From Plazaster borealis (Eukaryota > Echinodermata > Asteroidea > Forcipulatida > Labidiasteridae), in the NCBI GenBank assembly GCA_021014325.1, contig CM037473.1, positions 23,612,822-23,676,821 of the forward strand: a DNA stretch of 64,000 bases, written 5' to 3'. The notes below the pieces were generated by a model. It was not told the origin of the DNA. It saw only the letters and a program-made list of their open reading frames with translations, and made no database searches. Numbering within the stretch: position 1 is the first letter of the stretch; each line of letters starts with the position of its first letter. The translations under genes were made by a program, and so were the position numbers. Shown here piece by piece: positions 24,656 to 36,839 of this stretch.

Positions 24656-25821
24656 AATTTCATGGACTAGTCAAACTTATTGTAAGTGGAGAATGGTGAC
24701 CATATAAGCAGAGCCATGATATTGGGCCCTGCTCCCTAAAGAAGACATTTATTGACAGTGTCCAATGATGTTTTTACTTTGAGTCAAGAAAATATTAAAC
24801 AACTAGTCTGTTCATAGAGTTCAAGTTAATTATATTGTGTTACTCTACGAGAAAAATATTAAAGGCCTGCATACTATTTGTGCACATTCCAATTAAAAAG
24901 TTACCCTCACCTTCAGTCAAGTTACAATCATAGACATTTGATTCTTCTTTCTTTTTGTATGAAAGCTAATTCTGTACCTCGGCATTAAATAGCAGCGTGT
25001 CATTTTATCAAATAATTTTTTAATGAAGATGAACAGGTTTGAGGCAACATGAGCGTGAATAGTGGAAATGTGAGACATTTCTCCTTGACTTTAGCCTAAG
25101 AGAATATCCCAGTATCATTTCATGTGTAAAGCAACTGGATCTAATGCATCGTTCATGGATGAAGTTAGTGGCGACCCTATGTATGGATACTTTACAAATA
25201 TGTTATGCACACCGCTAGGCCAACTGTGATAAATTAATCATGACTAGAGATGGGCACAAGAGGGTGCACCCCTTCTTAATAAAAGTCCAACACCAACTCA
25301 TGCTCAATTTTAAATGTTCAAAAATAGGCCTACTCTGAAAATATTTAGACAGCCTCTTGAAATGTAAACGGAAATATGTTCTGATATTTCTGATAAGTTT
25401 TATTTGGGTTGTAGGCACTTTGAACAATGTCCAGCGCAAATTAACATCCTGCATGAGTGCTAATTTGCATACAAAAAAGTGGCCAAAAGAGGCCATCTTG
25501 GGAAAGGGGCCCTTTGCTAGCAATCAAAATAGGATAATTGTTTTCATTTTTCCTACGACATCCTGTCAACAACCATACAGTATAATATCGGACCCTTCTC
25601 GCACAATCCCTTAAAGTAATGACCCTCAAATCTGTGATTAACTGAAATTTGTTGAGTGCCTTCATTATTTAATGAGGCTGATGGAAGAACATTGATTCAG
25701 TCACATGATCACTGGAATGCATCGATTATGAAACTGTGCAAAACATTGGAAAGATTTTAAATATAACTGTTCACAGATAATCATAAAGTGTTCTCCACAA
25801 TGGTTTCTTCCATTGAGCAGT

Positions 25822-25976
25822 ATAGACCCATTGCACAACGCAGAATGCACCTCCGCAAAATGTGCGTCTACTATTTCCACCATTTTGGGAGTCAGTTCCT
25901 TTGTGTACATTTTGACTCCCAAAATGGCAGACAGGATAGGTGTGTGTAAGTGCGCTCCACGCTGTGCAAGGGGTCA
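25822..25976. mobile_element. Short palindromic MITE family C, good copy
   Basis: Inverted ends GACCCATTGCACAACGC and GCTGTGCAAGGGGTC, with a second internal inverted pair (ACCATTTTGGGAGTCA and TGACTCCCAAAATGG) around TTCCTTTGTGTACAT. The whole 155 bp can fold into a two-tier hairpin. A diverged copy is at 6108-6266. Confidence 0.75.
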
Positions 25977-26164
25977 ATACCAATTGTGCCTGAGGGGAGC
26001 CCAGGCTCTGTGACTTTTTTACAAATAAGTTGTGTCATAGGTACATATCCTGTAAATGTCCAAAAAAAAAATTACTCTGCATGGCTCGAAATAATCACTG
26101 GACCACTGGCTAGAGTGCAGTCAAATTTAGCACTGGGCCAGTAACCCCACAAGTGAACAAGTCC

Positions 26165-26400
26165 TGCAATCTAGCACGGGGCTCAAGCTCTGGTGTTTCT
26201 GCATTCGCAGAGTGTGGGTTTGAGTCCTGGTCTTGGCACTTGTGTCCTTGAGCAAGATGCTTTTAATTGCTTTGTCCTATAGATGGGACATTAAGCCATA
26301 GGTTACATGTACTAGGATTGGTAGTGCATGTAAAAGAACCCAGTATCATGACTGGAAGAGTAGGGGCTGGTTCACATAGCAAGCACCATTGTTTACAGGT
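26165..26400 (+). mobile_element. tRNA-derived SINE D
   Basis: Head GCTCAAGCTCTGGTGTTTCTG, B-box-like GGTTTGAGTCC, then CTTGTGTCCTTGAGCAAGATG and ATGTAAAAGAACCCAGTATC. Aligns with the copy at 38355-38620. Confidence 0.7.
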
Positions 26401-27149
26401 TTCTTCACAGGAGCTACAGTGAAATTCACTTATGAGGCATCCTTGGTTTCATTTTGAGATATAGAGAACAATTTTAGGTCTTTAAAAGAAATATATTTCT
26501 GGTCCAATAAAATCTTAGAGCTCAAAGACCTGTGGTGTAGTAGAGATTTTCTTAAAAGTTGAGCCCTGCTCTGGTGAGCGAGGTGTCCTCCAGTTTCTTC
26601 AGGTGTATTTGTACTGCCGCACCTAAGGATATTTGATTTTATCGAAATTTCAGATCTATGGTTTTTCACTTTCCTTGAAATTTTCACCACTCGTTTGTAG
26701 TCTTTGTTGTATTAGAGGCCTATTAATATTTTGTAAACTCTTGTTTAAAAAACATTTTATAAGAACCCACTTTATAGCATATGAAGTGTACTGCTCAGGA
26801 CTGATATAATGGCAGATAAATTGTTTGAGCAATGTTTATGGGGTGGGGATAAAGTGTTTCAGGTTCCACAAAGCTGCCGCTAGTTACACCAATGCCTGTG
26901 AATATAATTAAAAGCCCCATATGCCTGCTGATATTTGATGTGGCTGCAAAACATCTGTACACAGCCATCCATGTCAAAACCAATTAATCTCTAGTCCTGT
27001 GTGAAATATGATTGATATATTCGGTAATCACAATGGAGTGGATTGATGCTAGTGTTTCATGAACAAAAAAACAACAACACAATCCTTTGTTTGGAGCAAT
27101 TTAACTTTGAAGACCATGTGAAGCATCAGTTGTTTCCAAGAAAGAAGTT

Positions 27150-27500
27150 CTGGTATCTTCCTCTCTATGAATCAAGATAAAGCACAGCAATTATATTTTT
27201 GGGCAAAAAGGGCAGCATCTGATGTGCATTTCTCTCTATGAATCAAGTTGTGGTAAAACAATTTAGTATTGTTAGGAATTTTTGTAAAAGCTCAGCTATT
27301 GGTGTTTTTACTATCTATGAGTCAAGATATGGAACAACATTTGGTATTGTTGGGAATGTTGAAAAAATGCAGCTTCCATGTGAATTCCCTATGAATCAAG
27401 ATATGGTACAACATTTGGTATCTTTGGGATTGTTGGCAAAAGTTAAGCTTCTGTTGTGTAGTCTCTTTGAACCAAGATAAGGTACATCACTGGTGATGTT
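27150..27500. repeat. ~75-bp tandem repeat
   Basis: The phrase CTCTATGAATCAAGATATGG(T/A)ACAAC recurs at about 27163, 27232, 27312, 27388 and 27463, separated by TTTGGTATTGTTGGGAATGTT-type sequence. Units are diverged. Confidence 0.75.
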
Positions 27501-27615
27501 GGTATTATCGATAAACTTGTTGCCTGTATAGATTTTTAAAAATAAGATATGGTAACATTACTGCTGAGAATAATATAAAGGTTGACATACAATATTGATT
27601 TGTTTGATTTGGCAG

Positions 27616-27704
27616 TGTATGGAAGATATTGAGACCCTCAAGTCTAAAAACAGCACCATGGAAGATAGCATCGCTATGCTGAAGCAAGAATACGACATCC
27701 TTAG
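27616..27704 (+). CDS. Leucine-zipper exon of the putative bHLH-Zip-like protein
   Basis: An 89-nt internal exon between TTTGGCAG and a GTAGGT donor, reading CMEDIETLKSKNSTMEDSIA and then MLKQEYDIL. Residues L, M, L and L fall exactly seven apart (the L of ETL, M of STM, L of AML, L of DIL), as expected for a leucine zipper. The stretch DIETLKSKN lines up with DIDDLKRQN of Max. The exon starts in phase 0 and ends in phase 2, which fits the exon before and the one at 33373. A downstream GTAAGC donor would add an in-frame TAG, so the GTAGGT donor is preferred. Confidence 0.5.
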
Positions 27705-29532
27705 GTAGGTAAGCACCTGCCATGCACTCTCTCCTCTCTCTCTTTTGTCATAAATTCAACCCAAAGAACGGCCAACCTCGAAGGTCTGCGAAAAATTTAT
27801 GGATTTACATTGGCTTCTCTTTTGTGTGTTTGTCATAATGTATCGGATCGTTGGATTTTCTGTTGTTGTTATTGTTATTGTTTGTTTGTTTGTATTCTGT
27901 TTTTTTTCTTGGGGAAGAGGATTGTTAAAACCTTTGCAGGTCAATCCCCCTTCTCAATGTTTTGTTTGCATTTTTTCATGGGTTTTCAAAGTGTATTTAT
28001 TAATTTGACAGATATTGTATGTTGACCCAGTGAGTAGGAAATGGTGAGCATGCTCACATAATATCAAGTGATTTTGTCCAGCAGGCCTATGCTGTTTGTC
28101 CCCTCAGTGCATTCAATGTCCATTAGCAGCAAATGAAATTGTAACTGTTAAAACTCATGCTGTTTTGCATCATTCATGTTAGAAAATAACTTCAAAAAAA
28201 CATCCCAACCACGAAATTCAATATGTTCTTTATTTTCAATTCACTATGTACTTTGAAGGGCTGGCACTCCATTTTTACATCAGGATATGTGTGTAAATGC
28301 ACCACCAAGTGAAGGATTTGTAGTCCCATGGTTGTCCTCAACACCTTATGTTACAAAACCATCCCAGATGTTTGTGGATGAATGGAAACATGGCGAGCGT
28401 GTTATGTATGAGCGGGGTGGAAGGTAGCCATTATGGGTAATAGGCTAGTGTTCCTGAAATATGGTTGGCATTTGTCAACCACAGAGGACAGTTATAGAAA
28501 ATCAACTACTACAAACTCGGTGAACTTTTTTCTAACCCTGCAGCATGTATCCCGGAAACTGCACCCCCGCCCCCTTAACCCTGAGTCCTAGCATATTGCT
28601 TATTGCACGATTTTCTTTTCCCCTTCCCCCTCCCCCACCCCTGACATCCCTCTCTTTTTATAGTCTGCCATGAGATGAATGAGGCCGACATGAGACAATG
28701 AGACTAGAAATCCCCCTTAATCTGTGACTCACAATGAGCAGATCAGAAGCTTTCTACACCCAGCAAATCTTATATGGACCTTGAATGTGTTTGAGATTTA
28801 CCAGTATTAATTGAGCTACTGCGGAAACATGCAAAGCTGCATTCGGGTAATTTGTCAGACAGTCAGAGTGAAGGATGTTGTAGTACAATGCAATTAGCTC
28901 AATGCTATCATTGTCTGCTAACACCTAAGGCCAAGTTACACTAGTGGCTGATATCAACTGGTACTCCTGCTCAAAAACATGTGTCGGGTACCAGACAATA
29001 TCAGCCTTAAGTCGACAAATGGTCCATGTGCAAACTTGGCTCAGTTTTGCACTGCATTTGGGCTACAAAAGCCCACAAAGTTCTTGGCACATACATGTAC
29101 CATCGAAGAATGGAAAGTAAGTCTGCTGCTGTCACCTAGCATCCCCAAAAGTCTCAGTTAGCTCTTGCTTTCCTCAGCATGGCAGCTCCCCCCCCAAAAA
29201 AAAAAATTAATAAATAAATAAATACTCAAAAGCAAAACCATACACACTTTTTAACATCATTGATTAGTGGGGTACCTTTATCCTCGATTGTTCCTTTGCT
29301 TTATACATTCTTTTGTGGAGTAGTATTGCTCCCATTGTTTGAGTACCCTGTACCCCTCACCCATGCACACAAACCCATGTCCACATGTTTGTCGACCTCG
29401 CATAAATCAAGGACTTCTCTTTGTTCTCCCAATATTTGGACTGTTTTTGTTTTATTGACGTCTCCATTGGATTTATATACAAAATCAAACTGAGTACATC
29501 CTTAGTTTCTCAAACCACTAGAATCACTTTTG

Positions 29533-29908
29533 TTTAAAGGGAGAGTGTACCTTTGCTAATTACTCCAAAAATTAATTACCGTAATAACTTGTAAGAAGCA
29601 CTGCAGCTGTTGATAATGTATATAACATGTTGAGAAACAATTCCCTTCAAAGGAATGTGGTTTTTAAAAGAGAGAGGGATTCAAAAACATTTCAATCTGA
29701 GAAACGTTTCTCAGATTGTGTATTCCAATTATGGATTATTCTTCCTGCGTGGACAAAACCGCTCCAAATTTTCGGCAAAATCTTTAAAAAAATGCTACTA
29801 CATGTTGCTTTTGAAACGAAATTTTCACACGTTAGTTTTATTTCATATATCTACATTTATTAGGATTAAAACAATTGAACGGTTCCAAAAGGTATACTTT
29901 GCCTTTAA
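29533..29908. mobile_element. MITE family A2, copy 2
   Basis: Ends TTAAAGGGAGAGTGTACCTTT and AAAGGTATACTTTGCCTTTAA are inverted repeats. A perfect 26-nt palindrome lies at 29693-29718 (half-site CAATCTGAGAAAC). The body matches the 17590-17972 copy. Confidence 0.75.
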
Positions 29909-31754
29909 GTCCTCGTTGTCAACAGGTAGACACATTCACAAACACCTGAGTACCCACACTGCCCTTGGACAAATATCTGCACCTGAAGTTATTAAAAAAT
30001 AGTGGGAATCCAGTTTCCTTAAAAACAGCCTTCTACATATGTGTTGTGGTGTCTTTATGGGGGACCGACAACTGCAGAATTACTTTGATAGCTGTAGTTA
30101 TATCCAGTGCCCTCCCTCACCTGTACAATGTTGCATTAATCTTGCAGATGTGCCAGGAGTAAGCACAGTGAATGGGGACACAGGTACTTCACTAATTTGT
30201 GTACTAATGTTCCAATAATTATGATTATGATTGTGGGTGTCAGATGTGGGATTATAGTGATGGGTGAACAGGATGTTATCAACAGAGGACCAAGATGTAA
30301 TTTTTCAATTTTATTAAAAAGTCCACTGACGGTCATGGACATAATATTGTTCTGAAGTTGTAGGGAGTTGATTTAGTAGACAGGTTTGTTGTGAACATGA
30401 CCTTGCAGGGGGGGGGGGGGTGCAGATTCTGTGGTTACAACAGGGAAATTTCCCCTCAAGAACAGTGTCCTGATTTGTTTTTAAAAATCCTACAGTTTGT
30501 TGATGGTTTGGGGGATTGCTGCCACAGTTGATGGGCCAGGGAGATTAGACTTCTGTGCAATAGATGATGTGGAGAACAAATTACTGTGGGGACGTGCATT
30601 TAAATGTCTCCACAAGAACAATGTCCCGGATGTCTGTTTTGCTCACAATCCCAACAGAGTGTGGATGACCATCACATCATGGTAGTCGATCATCTAGAGT
30701 GTGCTTCTAGAGCTTTGTGTGTCAGTCTGTCTGGTGAATGCAGCATCGTGAAGCTAAAGTAAAAACAGATGTGTAGATCAGACATAGTTCAGACGCATTA
30801 CAGTCTTGTGTTGTGTCGCATGCGTATTGTTCATAGAGTACAACGCCATAGAGTAAAGGGTGATTACACAAGTGACAAACGTTGTGTTTTTGAAATTAAA
30901 GCCTGCTGGGGCAGAATCTTTATTGTCAAGTCCAAGTCTTGAGTCATAAAATCTACGTCTGAAGAGTCATGAGTCACTAGAAATAAAAAGAAGAAAGAAA
31001 ACAAAGAAGAAAAACGAGACTGAGTCCAAATATCATGAAAATCATTTTAAAGGGGAGCGACATCAGTAGTTTGATTGGGGTAAGGCATGGGAGGAGCTCT
31101 TGGGTTTTGGAGTTAATTCTGCAGATCTGCAGAATCCAGGTTCCTCCTGAATAGGTGTTATTTGTTGTTGCAAGAAGCCCTAAATGACTGTTTGTTTGAT
31201 ATGTTTGGATGACCTTTAAGCTAGTTTTTAAGGATGAGTAGACCGGTCATTGTTCTCCATCAATCCAACGGAAGACTCCCGAACAATACAACGCATTCCA
31301 ACGTCTCAATTGTGTGGGAAGTGGATCTGTTTTCTTGTGGTTGAGTAAATACTTCCTGTGCTCATTTCTAAGATTTCATGGAGAAGAGCGGATAAATAAT
31401 CAGACAAAAACTGTTCCCACCATTTTTAGTATGCTCTGTGGGCAAGTCAGTGCTCGGATTATCATAAACAGGAAGAAATTTTATTGAGGAATGGAGCCAA
31501 AGCTACATCCTTTTATTGTTTGAAGTTTGCCTTTCTATGACTTAGTATAAAAGCACTCAAACAGGAACAATTTGAGGAAAGATTCACAGGTTGGTCGGAT
31601 GGTGTGTTTATTGAAAACTAGAGTATGAATAAAAAAAATTACTCTTTCAAATACCAATGATGTAATGAAACTGTAGTGCGTGATATTTTATCTTAAAGAA
31701 TGCTGGTATAGTTATTATAAAGTGCCACAAGGCGGTAGATGGGCTCTATCTATT

Positions 31755-31905
31755 GTTAGAACGTGAAGTTTGGCATGGGCGCCATTTTCGGTAAGCAAAT
31801 GAATTGTTATAGCATTGATAGCAAAGGTGATTGTCTACACTGATATTTGTTGCATAAAAAGAGTTACTTCCAGTGCATACTTCACATTTCATTTTAAGTT
31901 GCACA
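31755..31905 (+). repeat. Dispersed repeat G, direct copy
   Basis: Matches the reverse complement of 13490-13665, sharing TGGCATGGGCGCCATTTT and GCATTGATAGCAA. The two copies are in opposite orientation, 18 kb apart. Confidence 0.6.
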
Positions 31906-32194
31906 TCCTGCACCTGTGATGCTTTTTGGTATAGAGGGTGGTGCCAGTCATCATCATAAATTTCATGTTTTGTTTTCTTTTTAAAGAAATATCATCTAAA
32001 AAAGCTGTGGTTGCAACTGATGATATTATTCTTGCATGTGTTGACAAGAAAAGAAAAAAACCAGAAAACTTTCACTTTTTTCAGAGAAAAAGTGGGCAAC
32101 CATCGAAATGGTTAGTTTCATGGCGTGATTCTTGACGAAACTGAACATGATCCTTCCTTTTACTATCCCCACCTAATAAGCTTTTAATGTGTAG

Positions 32195-32335
32195 GATTTG
32201 AAAATTTGCATGGTGGAAATACAATCTGCTAATTTTGTTTTTACAGTAACACCATGTACATGAGTCTTTTGTTCGGAAAAACACTCCATCGGTTCTTACA
32301 GAACCACCACAAATCAATAGAGATTCATGTACACG
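32195..32335 (+). repeat. Recurrent double-hairpin motif, copy 2
   Basis: Shares TGTAGGATTTGAAA...TTTGCATG with the segment upstream of copy 1 (1455-1475), then a GGTTCT/AGAACC hairpin followed by ACCACAAATCAATAGAGATT, as in copy 1. Confidence 0.5.
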
Positions 32336-33009
32336 ATGTTACCGGAAACCTTACTGGACATTTGTAAGCGTTTCATAATTTTGAATTGATATCGTTACCT
32401 ATGATGTATCGTTTCATTATAAAGGAAAACCTAGATATGATGCACTTGTGGGGAAACATGCACCTAGATATCACCCCGGGGGACTAATTCATAATGCTAA
32501 AGCTAGCACAGGAATGTACTCCATATTGTTTACGTTGATTCAGCTCATTGACTTCGACGGAAATGACTGATTTTGCTTGGGTTTCGACAATGGGTATGGC
32601 TTGATAAAGTCCCCCTTTTCTCCTTCAAACCCCACTTTCTCTATGCTCGGACGGTTCTCAAAAGCCTGGCAGTCCTGTACTTTAGTTCCACCTGTTGCTC
32701 AATTTGTCTCATTTTACCAAATGGGTGTAAAAGAAGGTTGTATCTAGGGTGGTTTGTCAGTTTTATTCATTGGTATGTTGTTTGTTTTTTCTTTGGCACG
32801 CAAGTGGGAGTTTGGTTTATGGAAAAAGAATAGATCAATATGAGTCGAGGTGAAATCTAGAAAATTCCTCTCCGAGAAATTATTGAGTGCCACTGAAACT
32901 TTCAACTAATTCTGGGGTCTTTATAATCCCAGACCCAATTATCTCGTTTTTTCACAAGTTTTTAAATCTACAGAGTTTTTAAAAATGGCTTTAGTTTAGA
33001 GAGCTCCTG

Positions 33010-33285
33010 TCTTCTTCTCCAGAAGACGATCAGCGCACACTGGTCAAAACATTGAGTGTTAACTGGCTCTTAGTTGTGATACGTCTGCTGTAGAATGGTG
33101 GGAGTTGTTGGTTCAAATCCCATCCAAGTAGTACGCCTGTTGATTTGTTTCCATAGGACTCGGGAAAGCACTGAGTTAACGGTTCTTATCACATAAGTGG
33201 AGGGGGAAAAACAAAATAAGTAGGTAAAACACTGGTTCTTCTCAGAGCCAACACTACTCAAGAGAAACTATCACATAGTGCGACT
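33010..33285 (+). repeat. Recurrent double-hairpin motif, copy 3, containing a SINE E insertion
   Basis: CCAGAAGACGATCAG...CTGGTCAAAACATTGAG at 33020-33057 matches the first hairpin of the motif. A SINE E segment with GGTTCAAATCCCATCC follows at about 33060-33200, and the second hairpin (GGTTCTTCTCAGAGCC, then AACACTACTCAAGAGA) resumes at about 33233. Confidence 0.5.
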
Positions 33286-33372
33286 GCATACCTTACTCAT
33301 ACTACCACCATGCATTGTGTCAAGTCTTACTTTTTTTAACAAGTATGTATTAATTTGTTTTTTCGTTTACAG

Positions 33373-33403
33373 TAATATGGAATGCAACCTTGGACCACCT
33401 TGA
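33373..33403 (+). CDS. Terminal coding exon of the putative bHLH-Zip-like protein
   Basis: After the acceptor TTTCGTTTACAG, one base completes the split codon (AG+T, Ser), followed by NMECNLGPP and TGA at 33401-33403. Phase agrees with the zipper exon. The short tail after the zipper is like Myc, in which the protein stops soon after it. The exon is tiny, so the call rests on phase, the acceptor and the polyadenylation signals downstream. Confidence 0.4.
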
Positions 33404-33955
33404 TTTCAACAATTTTGCCAAAGAGAAACTTCAGACAACAGAAATGGCTTGAAACACCAGTTGCTACAAGCCCAACAGCATATCATCGTCTTCCAATTCA
33501 AGAAAGAAGAAACTGCCCAAAAAACCATCTTATTTTGATGATCTTTTTTCTGCACCATGTTTGGCTTTTTTTTTTTCTGTAAGTTCAGGTTTGTATCAAA
33601 GGCCACATTTTTGTTTTTGTTTGATCACACAATTGCCAACATTGGGTTTTAGTTGTAAATTGCTCACGATCAAAAGTTTTCACCAGTGTTTGTGTTTTTG
33701 TTTTGGATTTTTTCGCAAAACGTGGATCACGTTCTTTTGGTTGTCCATGGTTTGAACTTTTTAAACATTAATTATTTTTGATAATTTCGTCAACCATAAA
33801 TATATTTTCAACATTTCACTTTAAATTTCCTCTAATTTATAAGTCATTTTAATTTTTGCAAAGTGATTTTTTCTTATGATTGAGTGAGTTGTCCTTTTGG
33901 CTAATTCCTCCTAGTGTTGAACTGTATAAAATAAAAAATAAAAATGTACACACTT
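33404..33955 (+). other. Putative 3' UTR with polyadenylation signals
   Basis: AT-rich, ending in overlapping AATAAA signals at about 33929-33942. Suitable as the 3' UTR of the gene whose stop codon is at 33401. Confidence 0.4.
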
Positions 33956-36104
33956 TTTGTGTAGATTGGGATCACAAGAGGGCGCTCTTTCCTTTTTCTA
34001 TTAGCTTGAAAGACCAATTAATAGTCCAACTTGTTGTGTTGTTCCCTGTTTGCAAGTGATTTTAAGTAGCTTTTCTCATAAATGGAAATGCACCAGTCTA
34101 TCTATACCCTTCCAGTCTCACTTTGGTCACATTCATTTCAATGGAAGATAAACAAGATAGCTGCTGATAAAGAAACACAAATCCTGCTGTCATTTTATAA
34201 GTGTAAATAGTCTCCACTATCATTCCTTTTTTGCTAAATAATCTGATTTTGAGGTGCTGCATTTCAACTACAGCATGATATCGCTTCTTCTCAATTTTAA
34301 AAAATGTTATTATTATTACTGTTATTTTTTTAGAGAGCGTATTATACATATACGCATTTAAAAAAAGAAATTGTATGAATGCCAGGAAGTTTCTATGCAA
34401 TAAGATAAGCGAAAAGGTGTTGTAAGATATTGAAATAACTATAATTCTCTAGTTCGGTAATCATGGTGTAGGATTGAGACAGGCTGATTTATAATCAGTT
34501 GCCTAATAATAACATGTTGACTCTGACAGTGCGCAGGACTATGTTGAATCAGCGCCCAATTTCTAGGCTCTGCTTTCAATACCGTGAGCCCAAAACTGGC
34601 TGTTACGGTGGAAGAAAAATCCACATTAACGCATTAAACATAGGCCTACTTCACAGGTAAAGAAGCGACTCTCACTTGTTGTTGGGCGCACTTCATGTTG
34701 CTAAGCATTTTTTGCTTAGACTGTGGCACTGCAAGACTGTGGCACTAACCCTGAAAGTAGAGAACTGTGACTGTAAGCGGAGAATTACTCGGTAAGCAAA
34801 GCCATGAAGTTGGGCCCAGTTTATTGCTTTATATTAGCTCTGTAAGGGGACAGTACATCATCAGAGTGTGGGATTGGTAATAATATCAAAACAAAACAAA
34901 AAAGAATTGATCAGCCACAATCCTCGAGAGAAAATAGCCGTCTGACTTTCGAAGATGAGGATTCACCGTTGCTCATTCCAATATCTGCAAATAAGCCAAT
35001 TATTATGACCAAGTACAAGATCTGACAACCTATGCACTTTTTGTTGTTGATTTCACTGACACATGACCACCAGATTGATGAGAGTTTTACATGTTGGTAC
35101 TGTGGTGTGTTTATTGAAAACTAGGGGATGGGAATTCATTTTCTCTTCCAGGAAACAATGATGTACTGTCCCTTTAATGAGAGCATGATTTCAAAGTTAT
35201 ACTTATCACTTTGGTGTTAGGTTTGTTCAAGTACTAATCATCTTGAGAAATGTTTCTGCCTAGTTTGCTTTTTTATATTGTTGATGTTCAAAAACAAGGT
35301 TTAGCACCTTTCCCTAGCTTTATGGAAAACGGTACGAATATTTGAAAACAAGTTTTGGGTGTAGAGTAGTTCTTTGGAACAAAAAATGATTTTAAACTTG
35401 TTATCACTCTATTATCATAGAAGTTTACTTTCAACCTTGAGTCTCAATCCCAAATATTATTTGATTATTTTTCGACAATTGGTGCTCATGTCTTCATAAA
35501 AGGAATTTTTTTAATAATCACTGATTCTGCTGCGATGTTTTGCTACACCGTAAATTTGCCATACACAAACAAATTACTAACCTAAGAGGTTTGTCAATCA
35601 GTTGCTCTATTAATGATAGTCCTTTAGGTTAAAAACCCAGCAAAAAATTGGGTTTTTTTTGTGCCCTGGCCTTTTTATCTATATGTTTTAAGGAAAACAT
35701 ATCAACGTAAAATTTAAATTACAAAAAAATGAATTTAATTTAATTTATCCAGGAATGGGTATGAGAGACTTTTCATGACTTTTGGTGGCAGCAGACTTAC
35801 CAGGTAAATCCATCATTCTCGGAAGTGTGCAAATGCTCAAAAAGCCTGTAAATTATGGAAAATTAGATGGTACATGTATCTCTGCTGCCACCTAGTGTCA
35901 AGTTCCGAAATTGAGAGAATATCATTAATAATTAAATTATGCATACCCAAATTTTGTTTGTGTTTTTGTTTTTGGCAAAAACTTTATTTCATAGTACATC
36001 ACAGAATTATTTATTAATTTTTTATTTATCTAACATTGAATTTTTGCCTATTTACATTATTTGTAAATATTTACTTCTCTATGACAAGTCTATTTATTGA
36101 CTGT
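33956..36104. other. Intergenic; short inverted repeat and minus-strand 3' UTR
   Basis: At 35780-35895, GGTGGCAGCAGA and its complement TCTGCTGCCACC enclose about 95 bp. At the right edge, reading on the minus strand, AATAAA sequences at about 36088 and 35985 (ATGAAATAAAG) lie downstream of the stop codon at 36105 and would serve as polyadenylation signals. A copy of the phrase GTGTGTTTATTGAAAACTAG near 31600 recurs near 35105. Otherwise nothing recognised. Confidence 0.45.
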
Positions 36105-36361
36105 TTAAATGGTAATAATTTCCTTCCCTGAAGTCCATTTGTTTATATATTTTGTACATTTTGTTTCTAAATCCAAGAGGTTTCGTTTTTTAAATCTATA
36201 GAACCACATAGACTTGCAGAGCTCATCAGTGCCAAATTTCGAAAAACAGCTGTTTACCGCAAATTTGCTTAGCTCAGAAACAAATTGCTTCAAAAAATTA
36301 GGTACCAACCAAATATTATGGAATGTAAATTGCCCCTTGACTGGTCCCCTGCTTAATCTTG
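36105..36361 (-). CDS. Last exon of an unidentified protein
   Basis: Read on the minus strand, the acceptor ACATGCTCAG is followed by two bases completing a codon and then 84 sense codons and a TAA (36105-36107). The product is protein-like (for example RLSRGPVKGQFTFHNIWLVP early, FRFKK-like basic RFKKRNLLDLE later, and WTSGKEIITI at the end) with a mix of charged and hydrophobic residues. The phase matches the donor of the exon at 36840-37017. Polyadenylation signals follow. I do not recognise the family, and no membrane segment or classical motif is obvious. Confidence 0.6.
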
Positions 36362-36839
36362 CTGAGCATGTTATAGTTTCTTGGTAATGTCATGAAGCTG
36401 GGCCCAAGAAGTTTCTTTGCAGAGAGTAGGGATACTAGTCTGAACTTAAACTGTTCTTTTGAGAGCAGCTTCCTTATTCCTTGTTTATAGTGTGAAAAAT
36501 GTTTAGCATGTTAGTCATGTTTAAGATTACCAAAGCTTTGATCAAAATGATTTATAATAGCTACCAGAATTAGAACTGAATTTCATGCAGGGTGTTCTCA
36601 ACAATTATTATAGGTGTGGTATGTCCTTTAAGCATATCACTAGTTTTTATTTATTAACAAAAAAAGTTAAGTTTTGAATAATATCGTGATCGTAGAAAGG
36701 TGTTTTTTATAAGTTGATAATATTTTTACCCCAATTCAACTTGTACTTCTGCAGTGTGTAAGATTTGTCTATTGTTAAGCATGAAGAATTGTTGTATCCC
36801 CAACATAAGGTACCTAGTTGTATAGTAACTTATCCTCAC

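Larger units (their letters stand above)
22609..27615 (+). other. Putative intron of the bHLH-Zip-like gene
   Basis: Begins GTAAGT and ends TTTGGCAG. It holds a minisatellite (23560-24655), a palindromic MITE (25822-25976), a SINE (26165-26400) and a second tandem array (27150-27500). The rest, including 24660-25820 and 26400-27150, shows no recognised feature. Confidence 0.45.
27705..33372 (+). other. Putative last intron of the bHLH-Zip-like gene
   Basis: Begins GTAGGT and ends TTTCGTTTACAG. It carries a MITE A2 copy, dispersed repeat G, hairpin-motif copies and SINE E. An open frame at about 31987-32107, between TTTTTAAAG and GTTAGT, is lysine-rich but does not join the flanking exons in phase. 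Another at 30497-30685 has a distant look of a transposase core (LMVWG) but too little to call. The rest shows nothing I recognise. Confidence 0.4.

Noticed and set aside
30497..30685. Tc1-type transposase fragment (LMVWG)
   Set aside because: Only a five-residue resemblance; the rest does not follow the DDE transposase pattern.
31987..32107. Internal exon of the zipper gene
   Set aside because: It has acceptor- and donor-like borders, but its open frame does not fit the phase-2 end of the exon at 27704.
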